Source: Apodemus sylvaticus | Lineage: Eukaryota > Chordata > Mammalia > Rodentia > Muridae | NCBI RefSeq assembly: GCF_947179515.1 | Contig: NC_067485.1 | Location: forward strand, 4,106,154 to 4,170,153 | Reading direction: 5' to 3' | Length of the DNA stretch: 64,000 nucleotides | Shown here: positions 1 through 11,233 of the stretch, one piece after another | How the letters are laid out: every line of letters begins with the position of its first letter | Position numbering within the stretch: the stretch's first letter is position 1 | Position numbers and translations under genes: made by a program | Notes under the pieces: generated by a model | Told to the model about the DNA's origin: nothing | Database searches by the model: none | What the model saw: the letters and a program-made list of their open reading frames with translations, nothing else

Positions 1-3000
1 TCTGTAGCGTTTATGGCTAAGCGTATATATTCCAAAGATAATGCACTGTACAGTTTTCTCTTGGGAGTATATGTGTGAATACCATTTTTTAAGGAAATAC
101 AGTGTTGCAGCATAAAGACAACCACGAATTTATTAGAAATACTTAATGTGGACGAAAAGAAATTGAGCATTGTGCGAAATTATCTTCGTTTTCCTAAACA
201 ACACGTTGTATCTCTATGTGTTTTGGTCTTGCGTGTATGGCTAAGCATGTATCTTCCACAGAGAATGCACTGTGCAATTTTTCTAGGAAGAATATGTGGG
301 CATACCACCTATTAAGGAAATACATGTTTGCCGAGAAAAGACAAACATGAATGTTTTAGAAATACTTAATCTGGATGAGAAGAAATCCCTTATTTTACAA
401 AATTATCTTGTTTTTCCTAAAAAACACGTTGTAACTCTATGTGCTTTGCGATTGCGTGTATGTCTAAGCATGTAACTTCACCAGAGAATTCACTGTACAG
501 TTTTCTCTCGGAAGACTATGTGCAAATACCAAATTCTTTGGAAATACAGGATTGCAGAGTAAAGACAACCACAAATGTTTAAGAAATACTTAATCTGGAC
601 GAGAAGAAATCCCTCACTTTGCGAAATTATCTTGTTTTTCCTAAACAACACGTTATAACTCTATGTGCATTGGTGGTACATGTATGTCTCAGCATGTATC
701 TTCCACAGAGAATGCACTGTACAATTTTCTCTCTGAAGAATATGTGCGAAGACCACGTTTTAAGGAAATACAGTGTTGCAGAGTAAAGACATCATGAATA
801 TTTTCGACAATCTTAATCTGGAGAAGAAATCCTTCATTTTGCGAAGTTATCATGTTTTTCCTAAACAACAAGTAGTAACTCTATGGGCTTTGGTCTTGCG
901 TGTATGTCTAAGCGTGTATCTTCCACAGAGAATGCACTGTACAGTTTTCTCTCTGAAGAATATGTGCTAATACAACAGTTTATGGAAATACAGGGTTGCA
1001 GAGTAAAGACAAACACGAATGTATTAGAAATACTTAATCTGGACGAGGAGAAATCACGTATTGTGCGAAATTATCTTGTTTTTTCTAAACTTCAGCTTGT
1101 AAATCTATGTTCATTGGTGTTGTGTGTATGTCTAAGGGTATATCTTGCACAGAGAATGCACTGTACAGTTTTCTATGGGGGGTATTTGAGCAAATACCAT
1201 ATTTTAAGGAAATACAGTGTTGCACAGTAAAGACAACCATGAATGATTTAGAAATACTTAATCTGGACTAGAAGAAATCCTTCAATTTGCGTAATTATCT
1301 TGTTTTTCCTAAACAACTCGTTGTAACTTTATGTGCTTTGGTCTTGGGTGTATGTCTAAGCGTGGATCTTCAACAGAGAATGCACTGTACAGTTTTCTCT
1401 CAGAAGAATATGTGCGAATACCACATTTTAAGGAAATACAGTGTGGCAGAGTAAAGACAACAACGAATATATTAGAAATACGTAATCTGGATGAAAAGAT
1501 ATCCCTAATTTTAAAAAATTATCTTGTTTTTCCTAAACAACACTTTGTAACTCTATGTATTTTTGGTATTGCGTATATGTCTAAGCTTTTATCTTCCACA
1601 GAGAATGCACTGTACACTTTGTTCTCAGAAGAATAGGTGCGAATACCATATTTTAAGGAAATGCATAGTTGCAGAGTAAAGACAACTACGAATGTTTTAG
1701 AAATACTTAATCTGGATGAGAAGAAATCCCTCATTTTGAGACATTATCTTGTTTTTCCTAAACAACTCGTTGTAACTTTATGTGCTTTGGTGTTGGGTGT
1801 ATGTCTGAGCGTGGATCTTCAATAGAGAATGCACTGTACAGTTTTCTCTCCTAAGAATATGTGTGAATACCATATTTTCAGGAAATACAGTGTTGCAGAA
1901 TAAAGACAACCACGAATATATTAGAAATACGTAATCACAATGAGAAGAAATCCCACATTGTGCGAAATTATCTTGTTATTCATAAACAACATGTTGTAAA
2001 TCTATTTGCTTTGGTGTTGGGCGTATGTCTAAGCGTGTATCTTCCAAAGAGAATGCACTCTACAATTTTCTCTCGGAAGAATATGTGCGAATACCTCATT
2101 TTAATAAAATACAAGGTTGCAGAGTAAAGACAACCATGAATGTTTTAGAAACATTTCATCTGGAAGAGAAGAAATGCCTCATTTGGGGAAATTATCTTGT
2201 TTTTTCTATACCACACGTTATTACTATATGTTCTTTGGTGTTGCTTGTATGTCTAAGCATGTATCTTCCACAGAGAATGCACTATACAGTTTTATCTTGG
2301 AGGAATATGTGTGAATACCACATTGTAAGGAAATACAGGGTTGCAGAGTAAAGACAACCACGAATGTATTAGAAATCCTTAATCGCGAGGAGAATTCCTG
2401 CTTTGTCCCAAATTATCTTGTTTTTCCTAAAAAACACATTGTAACTGTATGGGCTTTGATGTTTCTAGTATGTCTAAGCATATATCTTCCACATAAAATG
2501 CACGGTACAGTTTTATCTCACTGGAATATGTGCGAATACCACATTTTAAGGGAATACAGGGTTGCACAGTTAAGACAAAGATGGATGTTTTAGAAATATG
2601 TAATTTGGACGAGAATAAATCCCTCATTTTGCGAAGTTATCTAGTTTTTCCTAAACAACACGTTGTAACTCTATGTGCTTTGGTGTTGCGTGTATGTCTA
2701 TGCGTGTATTTTCCACAGAGAATGCACTGTACAGTTTTCTCTCTGAACAATATGTGCGAATACCACATTTTAAGGAAATACAGGGTTGCAGAGTAAAGAC
2801 TACCACGAATGTATTAGAAATACGTAATCTGGACGAGAAGAATTCCCATGTCGTGTGAAATTATCTTTTTTTCCTAACCAACACGTTTTAACACGTTTTA
2901 TGTGCTTTGGTTTTGCTTGTGTGTCTAAGCTTGTATTTTTACAGAGAATGCACTGTACAATTTTCTCTAGGAGGAATATGTGCGAAAAACAAATTTTAAG

Positions 3001-3964
3001 GAAATACAGAGTTGCAGAGTAATGATAACCACGAATGTTTTAGAATTACTTAATGTGGACGAGAAGAAATCCCACAATTTGAGAAATTATCTTGTTTTTC
3101 ATAAACAACACGTTGTAACTATAATTGCTTTGGTGTTGCAGGTATATCTAAGGGTGTATCTTCCACAGAGAATGCACTGTACAATTTTCTGTCTGAAGAA
3201 TATGTGCGAATACCACATTTATAGAAATACAGTGTTGCAGATTAAAGACAACCATGTATGTTTTAGAAATACGTAATCTGGACAGAAAGAAATCTCTCAT
3301 TTTTCAAAATTATCTTCTTTTTCCTAAACAACACGTTGTAACTCTATGTGCTTTGGTGTTGCGTGTATGTCTAAGCATGTATCTTCCACAGAGTATGCAC
3401 TGTACAGTTTTCTCTCAGAAGACTATGTGTGAATAACACATTTTAAGGAAAAAAAGGGTTGCAGAGTAAAAACAACCACGAATGATTTAGAAATACTTAA
3501 TGTGGATGAGAAGAAATCCCTCATTTTGCAAAATTATCTTCTTTTTCCGAAACAATCCGTGGTAACTCTATGTGCTTTGGTGTTGTGTGTATAACTAAGC
3601 GTGTATCTTCCACAGAGAATGCACTGTACAGTTTTCTCTCAGAAGAATATGTGCGCATACCATCTTTTAAGGAAATACAGTGTTGCAGATTAAAGACAAC
3701 AACGAATGTATTAGAAATTCTTAATCTGGACGAGAAGAAATCCTGCATTGTGCGAAATTATCTTGTTTTTCCTAAACAACACGTTGTAACTCTATGTGCT
3801 TTGGTGTTGCGTGTATGTCTAAGCTTGTTTCTTCCACAGAGACTGCACTGTACAGTTTTCTCTCGAATGTATATGTGCAAATACCACATTTTAAGGAAAT
3901 ACAGTGTTGCCGATTAAAGACAACCAGGAATGTATTAGAAATACTTAATCTGGACGAGAAGAAA

Positions 3965-3981
3965 TCCCGCATTGTGCGAAA
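3965..3981 (-). promoter_or_regulatory. CENP-B box-like motif (perfect minimal match)
   Basis: The minus strand reads TTTCGCACAATGCGGGA. All nine bases required in the minimal CENP-B box (NTTCGNNNNANNCGGGN) are present, and 12 of 17 agree with the full YTTCGTTGGAARCGGGA consensus. Binding is inferred, not shown. Confidence 0.6.
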
Positions 3982-4409
3982 TAATCTTATTTTTCTTAAA
4001 CAACTCGTTGTAAATCTATGCTTTGGTGATGCCTCTATGTCTAAGCTTGTATCTTCCACAGGAATGCATAGTGCAATTTTCTCTCTGAAGAATATGTGCA
4101 AATACCACATTTTAAAGAAATACAGGGTAGCAGAGTAAAGACAACCACGAATATTTTAGAAATACTTAATCTGGACGAGAAGAAATCCCTCATTTTGTGA
4201 AATTACCTTGTTTTTCTTAAACCGCACATTGTAACTCTATGTTTTTTTGTATTGTGTGTATGTCTAAGCATGTATCTTCCCCAGAGAATACACTGTAGAG
4301 TTTTCTCTTGAAAGTATATGTGTGAATACCACATTTTAAGGAAATACAGTGTTGCAGAGTAAAGACAACCAGGAATTTGTTAGAAATACTTAATCTGGAC
4401 AAGAAGTAA

Positions 4410-4426
4410 TCCCGCATTGTGCGAAA
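4410..4426 (-). promoter_or_regulatory. CENP-B box-like motif (perfect minimal match)
   Basis: This is the same 17-mer, TTTCGCACAATGCGGGA on the minus strand, two monomers after the box at 3965 and at the same place in the monomer. Confidence 0.6.
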
Positions 4427-4440
4427 TTATCTTGTTTTTC

Positions 4441-4509
4441 CTAAACAACACATTGGAACTCTATGTGCTTTGCTGTTACATGTATGTCTAAATGTGTATC
4501 TGGTTTTGG
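4441..4509 (+). repeat. Truncated 69-bp satellite monomer
   Basis: The CTAAACAACAC landmark occurs at 4441 and again at 4510, only 69 bp apart instead of about 223, so most of one monomer is missing. The same truncated monomer, with the same 69-bp spacing, lies at 15105-15173 in unit b. It is a shared, diagnostic marker of the 5-kb HOR. Confidence 0.85.
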
Positions 4510-5201
4510 CTAAACAACACGTTGTAACTCTATGTGCTTTGTTGTTGCGTGTTTGTCTAAGTGTGTATCTTCCACAGAGAAATCACCGTACAATTTTCTC
4601 TTGGAAGAATATGTGCGAATACCCCATTTTAAGGAAATACAGTGTTTCAGAGTAAAGACAACCACGAATGTATTAGAAATACCTAACTGGATGAAAAGAA
4701 ATCGTGCATTGTGTGAAATTATCTTGTTTTTCCTAAACAACACGTAACTATATGTGCTTTGGTGTTGCGTGTATGTCTAAGCGTGTATCTTCCACAGAGA
4801 ATGCACTGTATAGTTTTCTCTCGGAAGAATATGAGTGAATACCACATTTTAAGGAAATATAGGGTTGCAGAATAAAGACAAACACGGATGTATTAGAAAT
4901 ACTTAATCTTGACAAGAAGAAATCCACCTTTTAAAGAAATACAGTATTAGAACTACTTAATTGCGACTAAACGAAATCCAGCATCGTGTGAAATTATCGT
5001 TTTTTTTTCTTAACAACACGTGGTATATCTATGTGCTTTGGTGTTGCGTGTATTTCTAAGCGTGTATTCTCCACAGAGAATGCACTGTACAGTTTTATCT
5101 CGAAAGTATATGAGCGAATACAATATTTTAAGGAAATACAGTGTTGCAGAGTAAAGACAACCACGAATGTATTAGAAATACTTAATCTGGACGAGAAGAA
5201 A

Positions 5202-5218
5202 TCCCGCATTTTGCGAAA
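5202..5218 (-). promoter_or_regulatory. CENP-B box-like motif (perfect minimal match)
   Basis: The minus strand reads TTTCGCAAAATGCGGGA. It differs from the 3965 copy only at a position that is free in the minimal box, so all nine required bases are kept. Confidence 0.6.
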
Positions 5219-7797
5219 TTATCTTGTTTTTCCTAAACAACACGGTGTTACTCTATGTGATTTGGTGTTGCCTGTATGTCTAAACATGTATCTTGCACAG
5301 AGAATGCACTGTACAATTTTTTCTCTGAAGAATATGTGCGAATACCACATTTAAGGAAGTACAGGGATGCAGAGTAAAAACAACTATGAATGTTTTAGAA
5401 ATACTTAATCTGAACAAGAAGAAATTCCTCCTTGTGCGAAATTATCTTGTTTTTCCTAAAAAACACGTTGTAACTCTAAGTGCTTTGCAGTTGCGTGTAT
5501 GTCTAAGCATGTAACTTCCACAGAGAATTCACTGTACAGTTTTCTCTCGGAAGACTATGTGCGAATACCATACTTTTAGAAAATACAGGGTTGCAGAGTA
5601 AAGACAACCACAAATGTTTAAGAAATACTTAATCTGGACGAGAAGAAATCCCTCACTTTGCGAAATTATCTTGTTTTTCCTAAACAACACATTATAACTC
5701 TATGTGCTTTGGTGGTGCATGTATGTCTAAGCATGTATCTTCCACAGAGAATGCACTGTACAATTTTCTCTCTGAAGAATATATGCAAAGACCACATTTT
5801 AAGGAAATACAGTGTTGCAGAGTAAAGACATCATGAATATTTTAGACAATCTTAATCTGGAGGAGAAGAAATCCCTCATTTTGTGAAGTTATCTTGTTTT
5901 TCCTAAACAACAAGTAGTAACACTATGGCTTTGGTCTTGCGTGTATGTCTAAGCGTGTATCTTCCATAGAGAATGCACTGTTCAGTTTTCTCTCTGAAGA
6001 ATATGTGCTAATACCACAGTTTATGGAAATACAGGGTTACAGAGTAATGACAAACACGAATGTATTAGAAATACTTAATCTGGACGAGGAGAAATCACGT
6101 ATTGTGCGAAATTATCTTGTTTTTTCTAAACTTCAGTTTGTAAATCTATGTGCTTTGGTTTTGTGTGTATGTCTAAGGGTATATCTTGCACAGAGAATGC
6201 ACTGTACAGTTTTCTCTGGAGGGTATTTGTGCGAATACCATATTTTAAGGAAATACAGTGTTGCACAGTAAAGACAACCATGAATGATTTAGAAATACTT
6301 AATCTGGACTAGAAGAAATCCTTCAATTTGCTTAATTATCTTGTTTTTCCTAAACAACTTATTGTAACTTTATGTGCTTTGGTGTTGGGTGTATGACTAA
6401 GCGTGGATCTTCAACAGAGAATGCACTGTACAATTTTCTCTCAGAAGAATATGTGCGAATACCACATTTTAAGGAAATACAGTGTGGCAGAGTAAAGACA
6501 ACAACGAATATATTAGAAATACATAATCTGGACGAAAAGATATCCCTCATTTTAAAAAATTATCTTGTTTTTCCTAAGCAACACTTTGTAACCCTATGTG
6601 TTTTTGGTGTTGCGTGTATGTCTAAGCTTTTATCTTCCACAGAAAATGCACTGTACACTTTTTTCTCAGAAGCAGAGGTGCAAATACCACATTTTACGGA
6701 AATACATGGTTGCAGAGTAAGGACAACCATGAATGTTTTAGAAATACTTAATCTGGATGAGAAGAAATCCCTCACTTGAGACATTATCTTGTTTTTCCTA
6801 AACAACTCGTTGTAACTTTATGTGCTTTGGTGTTGGGTGTATGTCTAAGTGTGGATCTTCAACAGAGAATGCACTGTACAGTTTTCTCTCCTAAGAATAT
6901 GTGTGAATACCATATTTTCAGGAAATACAGGGTTGCAGAATAAAGACAACCACAAATGTATTAGAAATACGTAATCACAATGAGAAGAAATCCTACATTG
7001 TGCGAAATTATCTTGTTATTCCTAAACAACATGTTGCAAATCTATGTGCTTTGGTGTTGCGTGTATGTCTAAGCGTGTATCTCCACAGAGAATGCACTCT
7101 ACAATTTTCTCTCAGAAGAATATGTGTGAATACCTCATTTTAAGGAAATACAAGGTTGCAGAGTAAAGACAACCATGAATGTTTTAGAAACATTTAATCT
7201 GGACGAGAAGAAATGCCTCATTTGGGGAAATTATCTTGTTTTTTCTATACCACACGTTGTTACTATATGTTCTTTGGTGTTGCGTGTATGTCTAAGCATG
7301 TATCTTCCACAGAGAATGCCCTATACAGTTTTATCTTGGAGGAATATGTGCGAATACCACATTGTAAGGAAATACAGGGTTGCAGAGTAAAGACAACCAC
7401 GAATGTATTAGAAATCTTTAATTGAGAGGAGAAGAATTCCTGCATTGTCCCAAATTATCTTGTTTTTCCTAAAAAACACATTGTAACTGTATGGGCTTTT
7501 ATGTTGCTAGTATGTCTAAGCATGTATCTTCCACATAAAATGCACAGTACAGTTTTATCTCACTGGAATATGTGCGAATACCACATTTTAAGGGAATACA
7601 GGGTTGCAGAGTTAAGACAAGGACGAATGTTTAAGAAATATGTAATCTGGATGAGAAGAAATCCCTCATTTTGCGAAGTTATCTTGTTTTTCCTAAACAA
7701 CACGTTGTAAATCTATGTGCTTTGGTGTTGCCTGTATGTCTAAGGGTGTATTTTCCACAAAGAATGCACTGTACAGTTTTCTCTCTGAACAATATGT

Positions 7798-7813
7798 GCG
7801 AATACCACATTTT
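7798..7813 (+). repeat. Target-site duplication, left copy (16 bp)
   Basis: GCGAATACCACATTTT here is repeated exactly at 13396-13411 and brackets the non-satellite block. Read on the minus strand, the preserved right-hand flank gives CCTT/AAAATG, the TT/AAAA cleavage preference of the L1 endonuclease. This fits an L1 integrated in minus orientation with its tail at the left. Confidence 0.9.
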
Positions 7814-8071
7814 TTTCATTCTTTTTTTTTATTCGATATAATTTATTTACATTTCAAATGATTTCCCCTTTTCTAGCCCCCCCCACTCCCCGAAAGTCCC
7901 GTAAGCCCCCTTCTCTTCCCCTGTCCTCCCTCCCACCCCTTCCCAGTTCCCCGTTCTGGTTTTGCCAAATACTGTTTCACTGAGTCTTTCCAGAACCAGG
8001 GACCACTCCTGCTTTCTTCTTGTATCTCATTTGATGTGTGGATTATGTTTTGGGTATTCCAGTTTTCTAGG
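7814..8071 (-). mobile_element. L1 3' UTR and tail (minus strand)
   Basis: Read on the minus strand this follows the ORF2 stop. It shows a G-rich run of the type seen at 59597-59697, then GAAATCATTTGAAATGTAAA, an AATAAA signal and an impure A tail (T-rich at 7814-7833). It closely matches the 3' UTR of the full-length L1 at 59488-59728, so both belong to a similar young subfamily. Confidence 0.9.
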
Positions 8072-8768
8072 TTAATAACCACTTATTAGTGAGTGCATAC
8101 CATGATTCACCTTTTGAGTCTGGGTTACCTCACTTAGTATGATGTTCTCTAGCTCCATCCATTTGCCTAAGAATTTCATGAATTCATTGTTTCTAATGGC
8201 TGAATAGTACTCCATTGTGTAGATATACCACATTTTTTGTATCCACTCTTCTGTTGAGGGATACCTGGGTTCTTTCCAGCATCTGGCAATTATAAATAGG
8301 GCTGCTATGAACATAGTAGAGCATGTATCCTTATTACATGGTGGGGAATCCTCTGGGTATATGCCCAGGAGTGGTATAGCAGGATCTTCTGGAAGTGAGG
8401 TGCCCAGTTTTCGGAGGAACCCGCCAGACTGATTTCCAGAGTGGTTGTACCAATTTGCAACCCCACCAGCAGTGGAGGAGTGTTCCTCTTTCTCCGCACC
8501 CTCTCCAACACCTGCTGTCTCCTGAATTTTTAATCTTAGCCATTCTGACTGGTGTAAGATGAAATCTTAGGGTTGTTTTGATTTGCATTTCCCTAATGAC
8601 TAATGAAGTTGAGCATTTTTTAAGATGCTTCTCCGCCATCCGAAGTTCTTGAGGTGAGAATTCTTTGTTTAACTCTGTACCCCCATTTTTTAATAGGGTT
8701 GTTTGGTTTTCTGGAGTCTAACTTCTTGAGTTCTTTATATATATTGGATATTAGCCCTCTATCTGAGA
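8072..8768 (-). pseudogene. L1 ORF2 C-terminal fragment (broken)
   Basis: Minus-strand remnant of the L1 ORF2 protein, the endonuclease/reverse transcriptase that carries out target-primed reverse transcription. Only the C-terminal fifth is present. It begins in the SDRGLISNIYKELKKL region, passes the cysteine-rich CWRGCGERGTLLHCWWGC knuckle (C-x3-C-x7-H-x4-C), and ends in the HSLISGY terminus with its stop at 8072-8074. Two one-base insertions break the frame: an extra G in the run near 8680-8690 and an extra G near 8419-8424, each relative to the copy at 53140-59831. At 8768 it stops abruptly and joins a plus-strand older L1 fragment, sharing only about two bases at the junction. Confidence 0.9.
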
Positions 8769-9259
8769 ATTCCCCGACATGCAATAAGGACACATTCTTC
8801 ACTATGTTGATAGCAGCCCTATTTGTAGTAGCCAGAAGCTGGAAAGAACCCAGGTGTCCCTCAACAGAGGAATGGATACAAAAAAATGTTGTATATTTAC
8901 ACAATGGAGTATTATTCAGCCATTAGAAACAATGAATTCATGAAATTCTTAGACAAATGGATGGAGCTGGAGAATATCATACTAAGTGAGGTAACCCAGG
9001 CTCAAAAGATCAATCATGGTATACATTCACTGATAAGCGGATATTAACCTAGAAAATTGGATTACCCAAGTCATAATCCACATATTCAATGATGTCTGAG
9101 GACAAAGGAGGAGGGGCCCGTTTCTGGAAAGGCTCAGGGCAACAGTATAGGGCAATACCAGAACAGGGAAGTGGGAATGGGGATGGGGAACAGGGGGAGG
9201 GAAGAGGGCTTATGGGACATTCAGGGAGTGGGGAACTAGGAAAGGGGAAATCATTTTCT
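8769..9259 (+). pseudogene. Older L1 3' fragment: ORF2 C-terminus plus partial 3' UTR
   Basis: This plus-strand L1 fragment is visibly more diverged than the two young copies. It encodes a degraded ORF2 C-terminus (KEPRCPSTEEWIQK), frameshifted by an extra A in the run at 8879-8885. A SLISGY-like end has its stop at 9045-9047. A G-rich 3' UTR remnant follows to GGGGAAATCATTTT at about 9259, where L1 similarity ends without the usual AAATGTAAATAAA tail. It lies head-to-head with the minus-strand L1 piece, so 7814-8380 and 8769-9259 form a long imperfect inverted repeat. Confidence 0.85.
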
Positions 9260-9636
9260 ATATTTCTAATGCAGAAAAATATTAATATTAAGATTAAGTT
9301 CTATAGAATATTCACAGAAGTTTTCATTTCTGTTTACATTGAAAATATTTTGAATTAAAATTTCTGAAATAGTGTCAGTATTTCTATACTCTTAGTAAAT
9401 GTCTCTAGGGATACTTATGTATGCTGTAATACAAATACAAAGTACAGTTTTAGTGTATCGGCAATGTACTTGATGAGCTCCAAAATAGCCACCAGATTTA
9501 AAAAGTAATAGCTAAGAAGAAAATTGTCTGAGTTTGAGACAACTAAATATCGTATATGATTATATAAGACTACATAATAATCACTGTGCTTGTATAAATG
9601 CTTTCTATTATACACAATCTATAAGTTAATACAAAT

Positions 9637-9678
<42 letters not shown>

Positions 9679-9990
9679 GCATATACATATACATATACAC
9701 ATATATATGATTATATAGTATCGATTGTTCCAAATGGATATTTCTATTAAAAATACTATGTACTGGGGATAAATGTAGTATCAAAAGTACATAATGAAAA
9801 ATCTGTATTGTTATATGCTTTACCAAGCACTGCATGCAGCATTACTCAAAAATACATAACAAAGGTTAAACAATGTTAAAGTTAATGAAGTTGAGTTCAA
9901 ACAGTGGGCAACAATAGAATCTTGGGAAGTTTTTCTGAAGCTTTGGAGTGCTCACCAAAAGGGACCTAGCATGATCGCACTCCAGAAGAC
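9260..9990. other. Non-satellite AT-rich sequence, no gene seen
   Basis: This stretch of about 730 bp inside the composite insertion contains a dinucleotide microsatellite (listed separately) and otherwise AT-rich sequence with no match to the satellite or to L1 that I can recognise. No convincing reading frame is present. Confidence 0.7.
9636..9709. repeat. Compound (AC)n(AT)n microsatellite
   Basis: An uninterrupted AC run of about 12 repeats (9637-9661) passes into an AT run (to about 9678) and then into imperfect CATATA repeats (to about 9709). Confidence 0.97.
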
Positions 9991-10445
9991 CCAACAATCA
10001 GCTGAAAGATTCAGATACAGATGTTTTCACACAACCAATGGACAGAAGCAGCTGACCTGTGTTGTTAAGGGAAAGGCTTAAAGAAGCTGAGGAAAAGGGC
10101 ATTCCTGTAGGAGGACCAGCAGTCTCCATTAATCAGTACCACAAGGATCTCTCAAACACTGGACCACATAACAGGCAGCATATACCAGCCCCAAATACAC
10201 ATACAGTAAATGACTTCCTGGTCTGTGTGCATTCAGAGATGATGCATCTAACCTTTAAGAGACTCCAGTGAGTCCCTAGGAAGCTTAGTGGCCAGGTGGT
10301 GGCGGGTGCAGACATCCACATGGAGACAGGAGAGTGGGAAGGAATTATGGGATATAGAACAGTCACAGTTGGAATGTGGACATGGGTGGTGGTGGGGAAT
10401 AAAATATGGAATGTGAAAAAATAAATTAAGTAAAAAATAATGAAA
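9990..10445 (+). mobile_element. Probable old Lx-type L1 3' UTR
   Basis: This looks like a retrotransposed 3' end. A body with ACATCCACATGGAGACAGG and a G-rich patch (10296-10398) leads into an AATAAAATATGG polyadenylation-signal region at about 10398 and an A-rich tail (10417-10447). The text resembles the 3' UTR of ancient murine Lx L1 elements as I remember them, including the GAGACTCC...ACATCCACATGGAGAC order. That match is from memory and should be tested with a repeat library. The upstream edge is approximate and no ORF2 is recognisable before it. Confidence 0.5.
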
Positions 10446-11233
10446 AAATGAGAAAACTTTACCTAGAGGCCTGCATGATTAATCATGTGATTCTTCTCTT
10501 CCTAGTCCTCCTCTTCCTCTTCCTCCTTTTCTTCATTATTCTCTTCAACATTTTCTTTTTCCTGTCATACTTCTCCCCCTCTCCCCCTCCTCTTCTTCAT
10601 CATCATTATTATTATTGTTGTTGTTTGATATTTTCATAAAAGTCACACAGGCCTGCATCCCATCAGAGTCCAGAAGTGTGTGAGGGATCTTGTGGAACTG
10701 TGTTTACAGGAATGTATGAATCATGAACAGCCTAAAATGGATGCTGTGAACAAAATCCCTGTCCTCTTGAATGACAGTAAGTGCCAGTAATAATTTCATC
10801 ATCTTTCTAGCCCCAGAGCCAGTATTCCTGAGTTTTACATTAAGGACTGAATCCAATATGCACTAGGATAAATAATATTTTAATATATTTGAATGCAGGG
10901 CTTAATAGAAGAATGGATGACCAAAGAAAGAAAGAGACATACCTAATTGTGGTATTTTCAATGAAAGTTGAACTAATATGTCTGAACAGTATTCAAACAT
11001 ATAATTTTTTGTGGCTTTCAACATGCATATCAAGAGATTAGTATAAAACATTTTTATTCTTCTAATCTTTTCAGTAATTGAAATTACAAGATGCTACTAG
11101 CCATGTTTTCATTAAGACTGAAATATGATAAGATTAAAACATTGCTCATAACATTTGGACCAAGGCTTGAAGTTAAGGCATGTCTAGTGAGAATTTCTTA
11201 TTTTCAGAGACATAACCAACTAATACCCTCAAG
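10446..11233. other. Non-satellite sequence with a pyrimidine tract, no gene seen
   Basis: About 790 bp of unrecognised sequence follows the A-rich tail. It opens with a CT-rich low-complexity tract (about 10491-10596) and short CAT/ATT/GTT trinucleotide runs (10597-10626). The rest is AT-rich, without an evident gene or repeat. It ends in CTCAAG, where L1 5' UTR sequence begins with GCTAACC. Confidence 0.7.
10491..10626 (+). repeat. Pyrimidine-rich tract and trinucleotide runs
   Basis: The plus strand is almost all C and T for about 105 bases (repeated TTCCTC and CTCCCCC words). CATCATCATTATTATTATTG and GTTGTTGTT runs follow. Confidence 0.9.

Larger units (their letters stand above)
410..4920 (+). 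repeat. HOR domain 1, unit a (~5.04-kb period)
   Basis: Landmarks unusual for the satellite recur about 5.04 kb downstream: variants at 907, 1331 and 2138 reappear at 5945, 6372 and 7175 (offsets 5038, 5041, 5037). Variants at 2980 and 3254 reappear at 13624 and 13898, an offset of 5046 once the 5598-bp insertion event is subtracted. A 12-base local duplication of AACACGTTTT near 2880 and a 69-bp truncated monomer at 4441-4509 are shared by the two units. The boundaries are approximate. Confidence 0.85.
1..7797 (+). repeat. Satellite array, block 1 (~223-bp monomer)
   Basis: This block holds about 35 head-to-tail monomers of roughly 223 bp. The same landmarks recur in order in each: a TTTTTCCTAAACAACACGTT block, then ACTCTATGTGCTTTGGTGTT, then TTCCACAGAGAATGCACTGT, then a CCACATTTTAAGGAAATACA block, and an A-rich stretch ending near a CCCGCATTGTGCGAAATTAT block. 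Monomers differ from each other by substitutions and small indels, so neighbours are less alike than copies one HOR unit apart. The array already runs at base 1. Because 223-224 is not a multiple of three, the frame changes every monomer and the short reading frames here are not genes. The family is unrecognised. Confidence 0.95.

Noticed and set aside
1..7797. CRISPR-like array of regular repeats
   Set aside because: Units are ~223 bp of continuous similarity without short direct repeats separated by unique spacers, in a eukaryotic context.
9626..9835. Small protein read through the microsatellite on the minus strand
   Set aside because: It is an open frame created by AC/AT dinucleotide repeats with low-complexity translation.
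10059..10271. 70-codon frame in the Lx-like 3' UTR
   Set aside because: It lies in sequence that looks like a retroelement 3' UTR ending in AATAAA and an A-rich tail, with no recognisable protein family.
9990..10445. Solo LTR or SINE
   Set aside because: I saw no flanking inverted TG/CA ends, no short target duplication around it and no RNA polymerase III A/B boxes. An old L1 3' UTR explains the polyadenylation signal and A-rich tail better.
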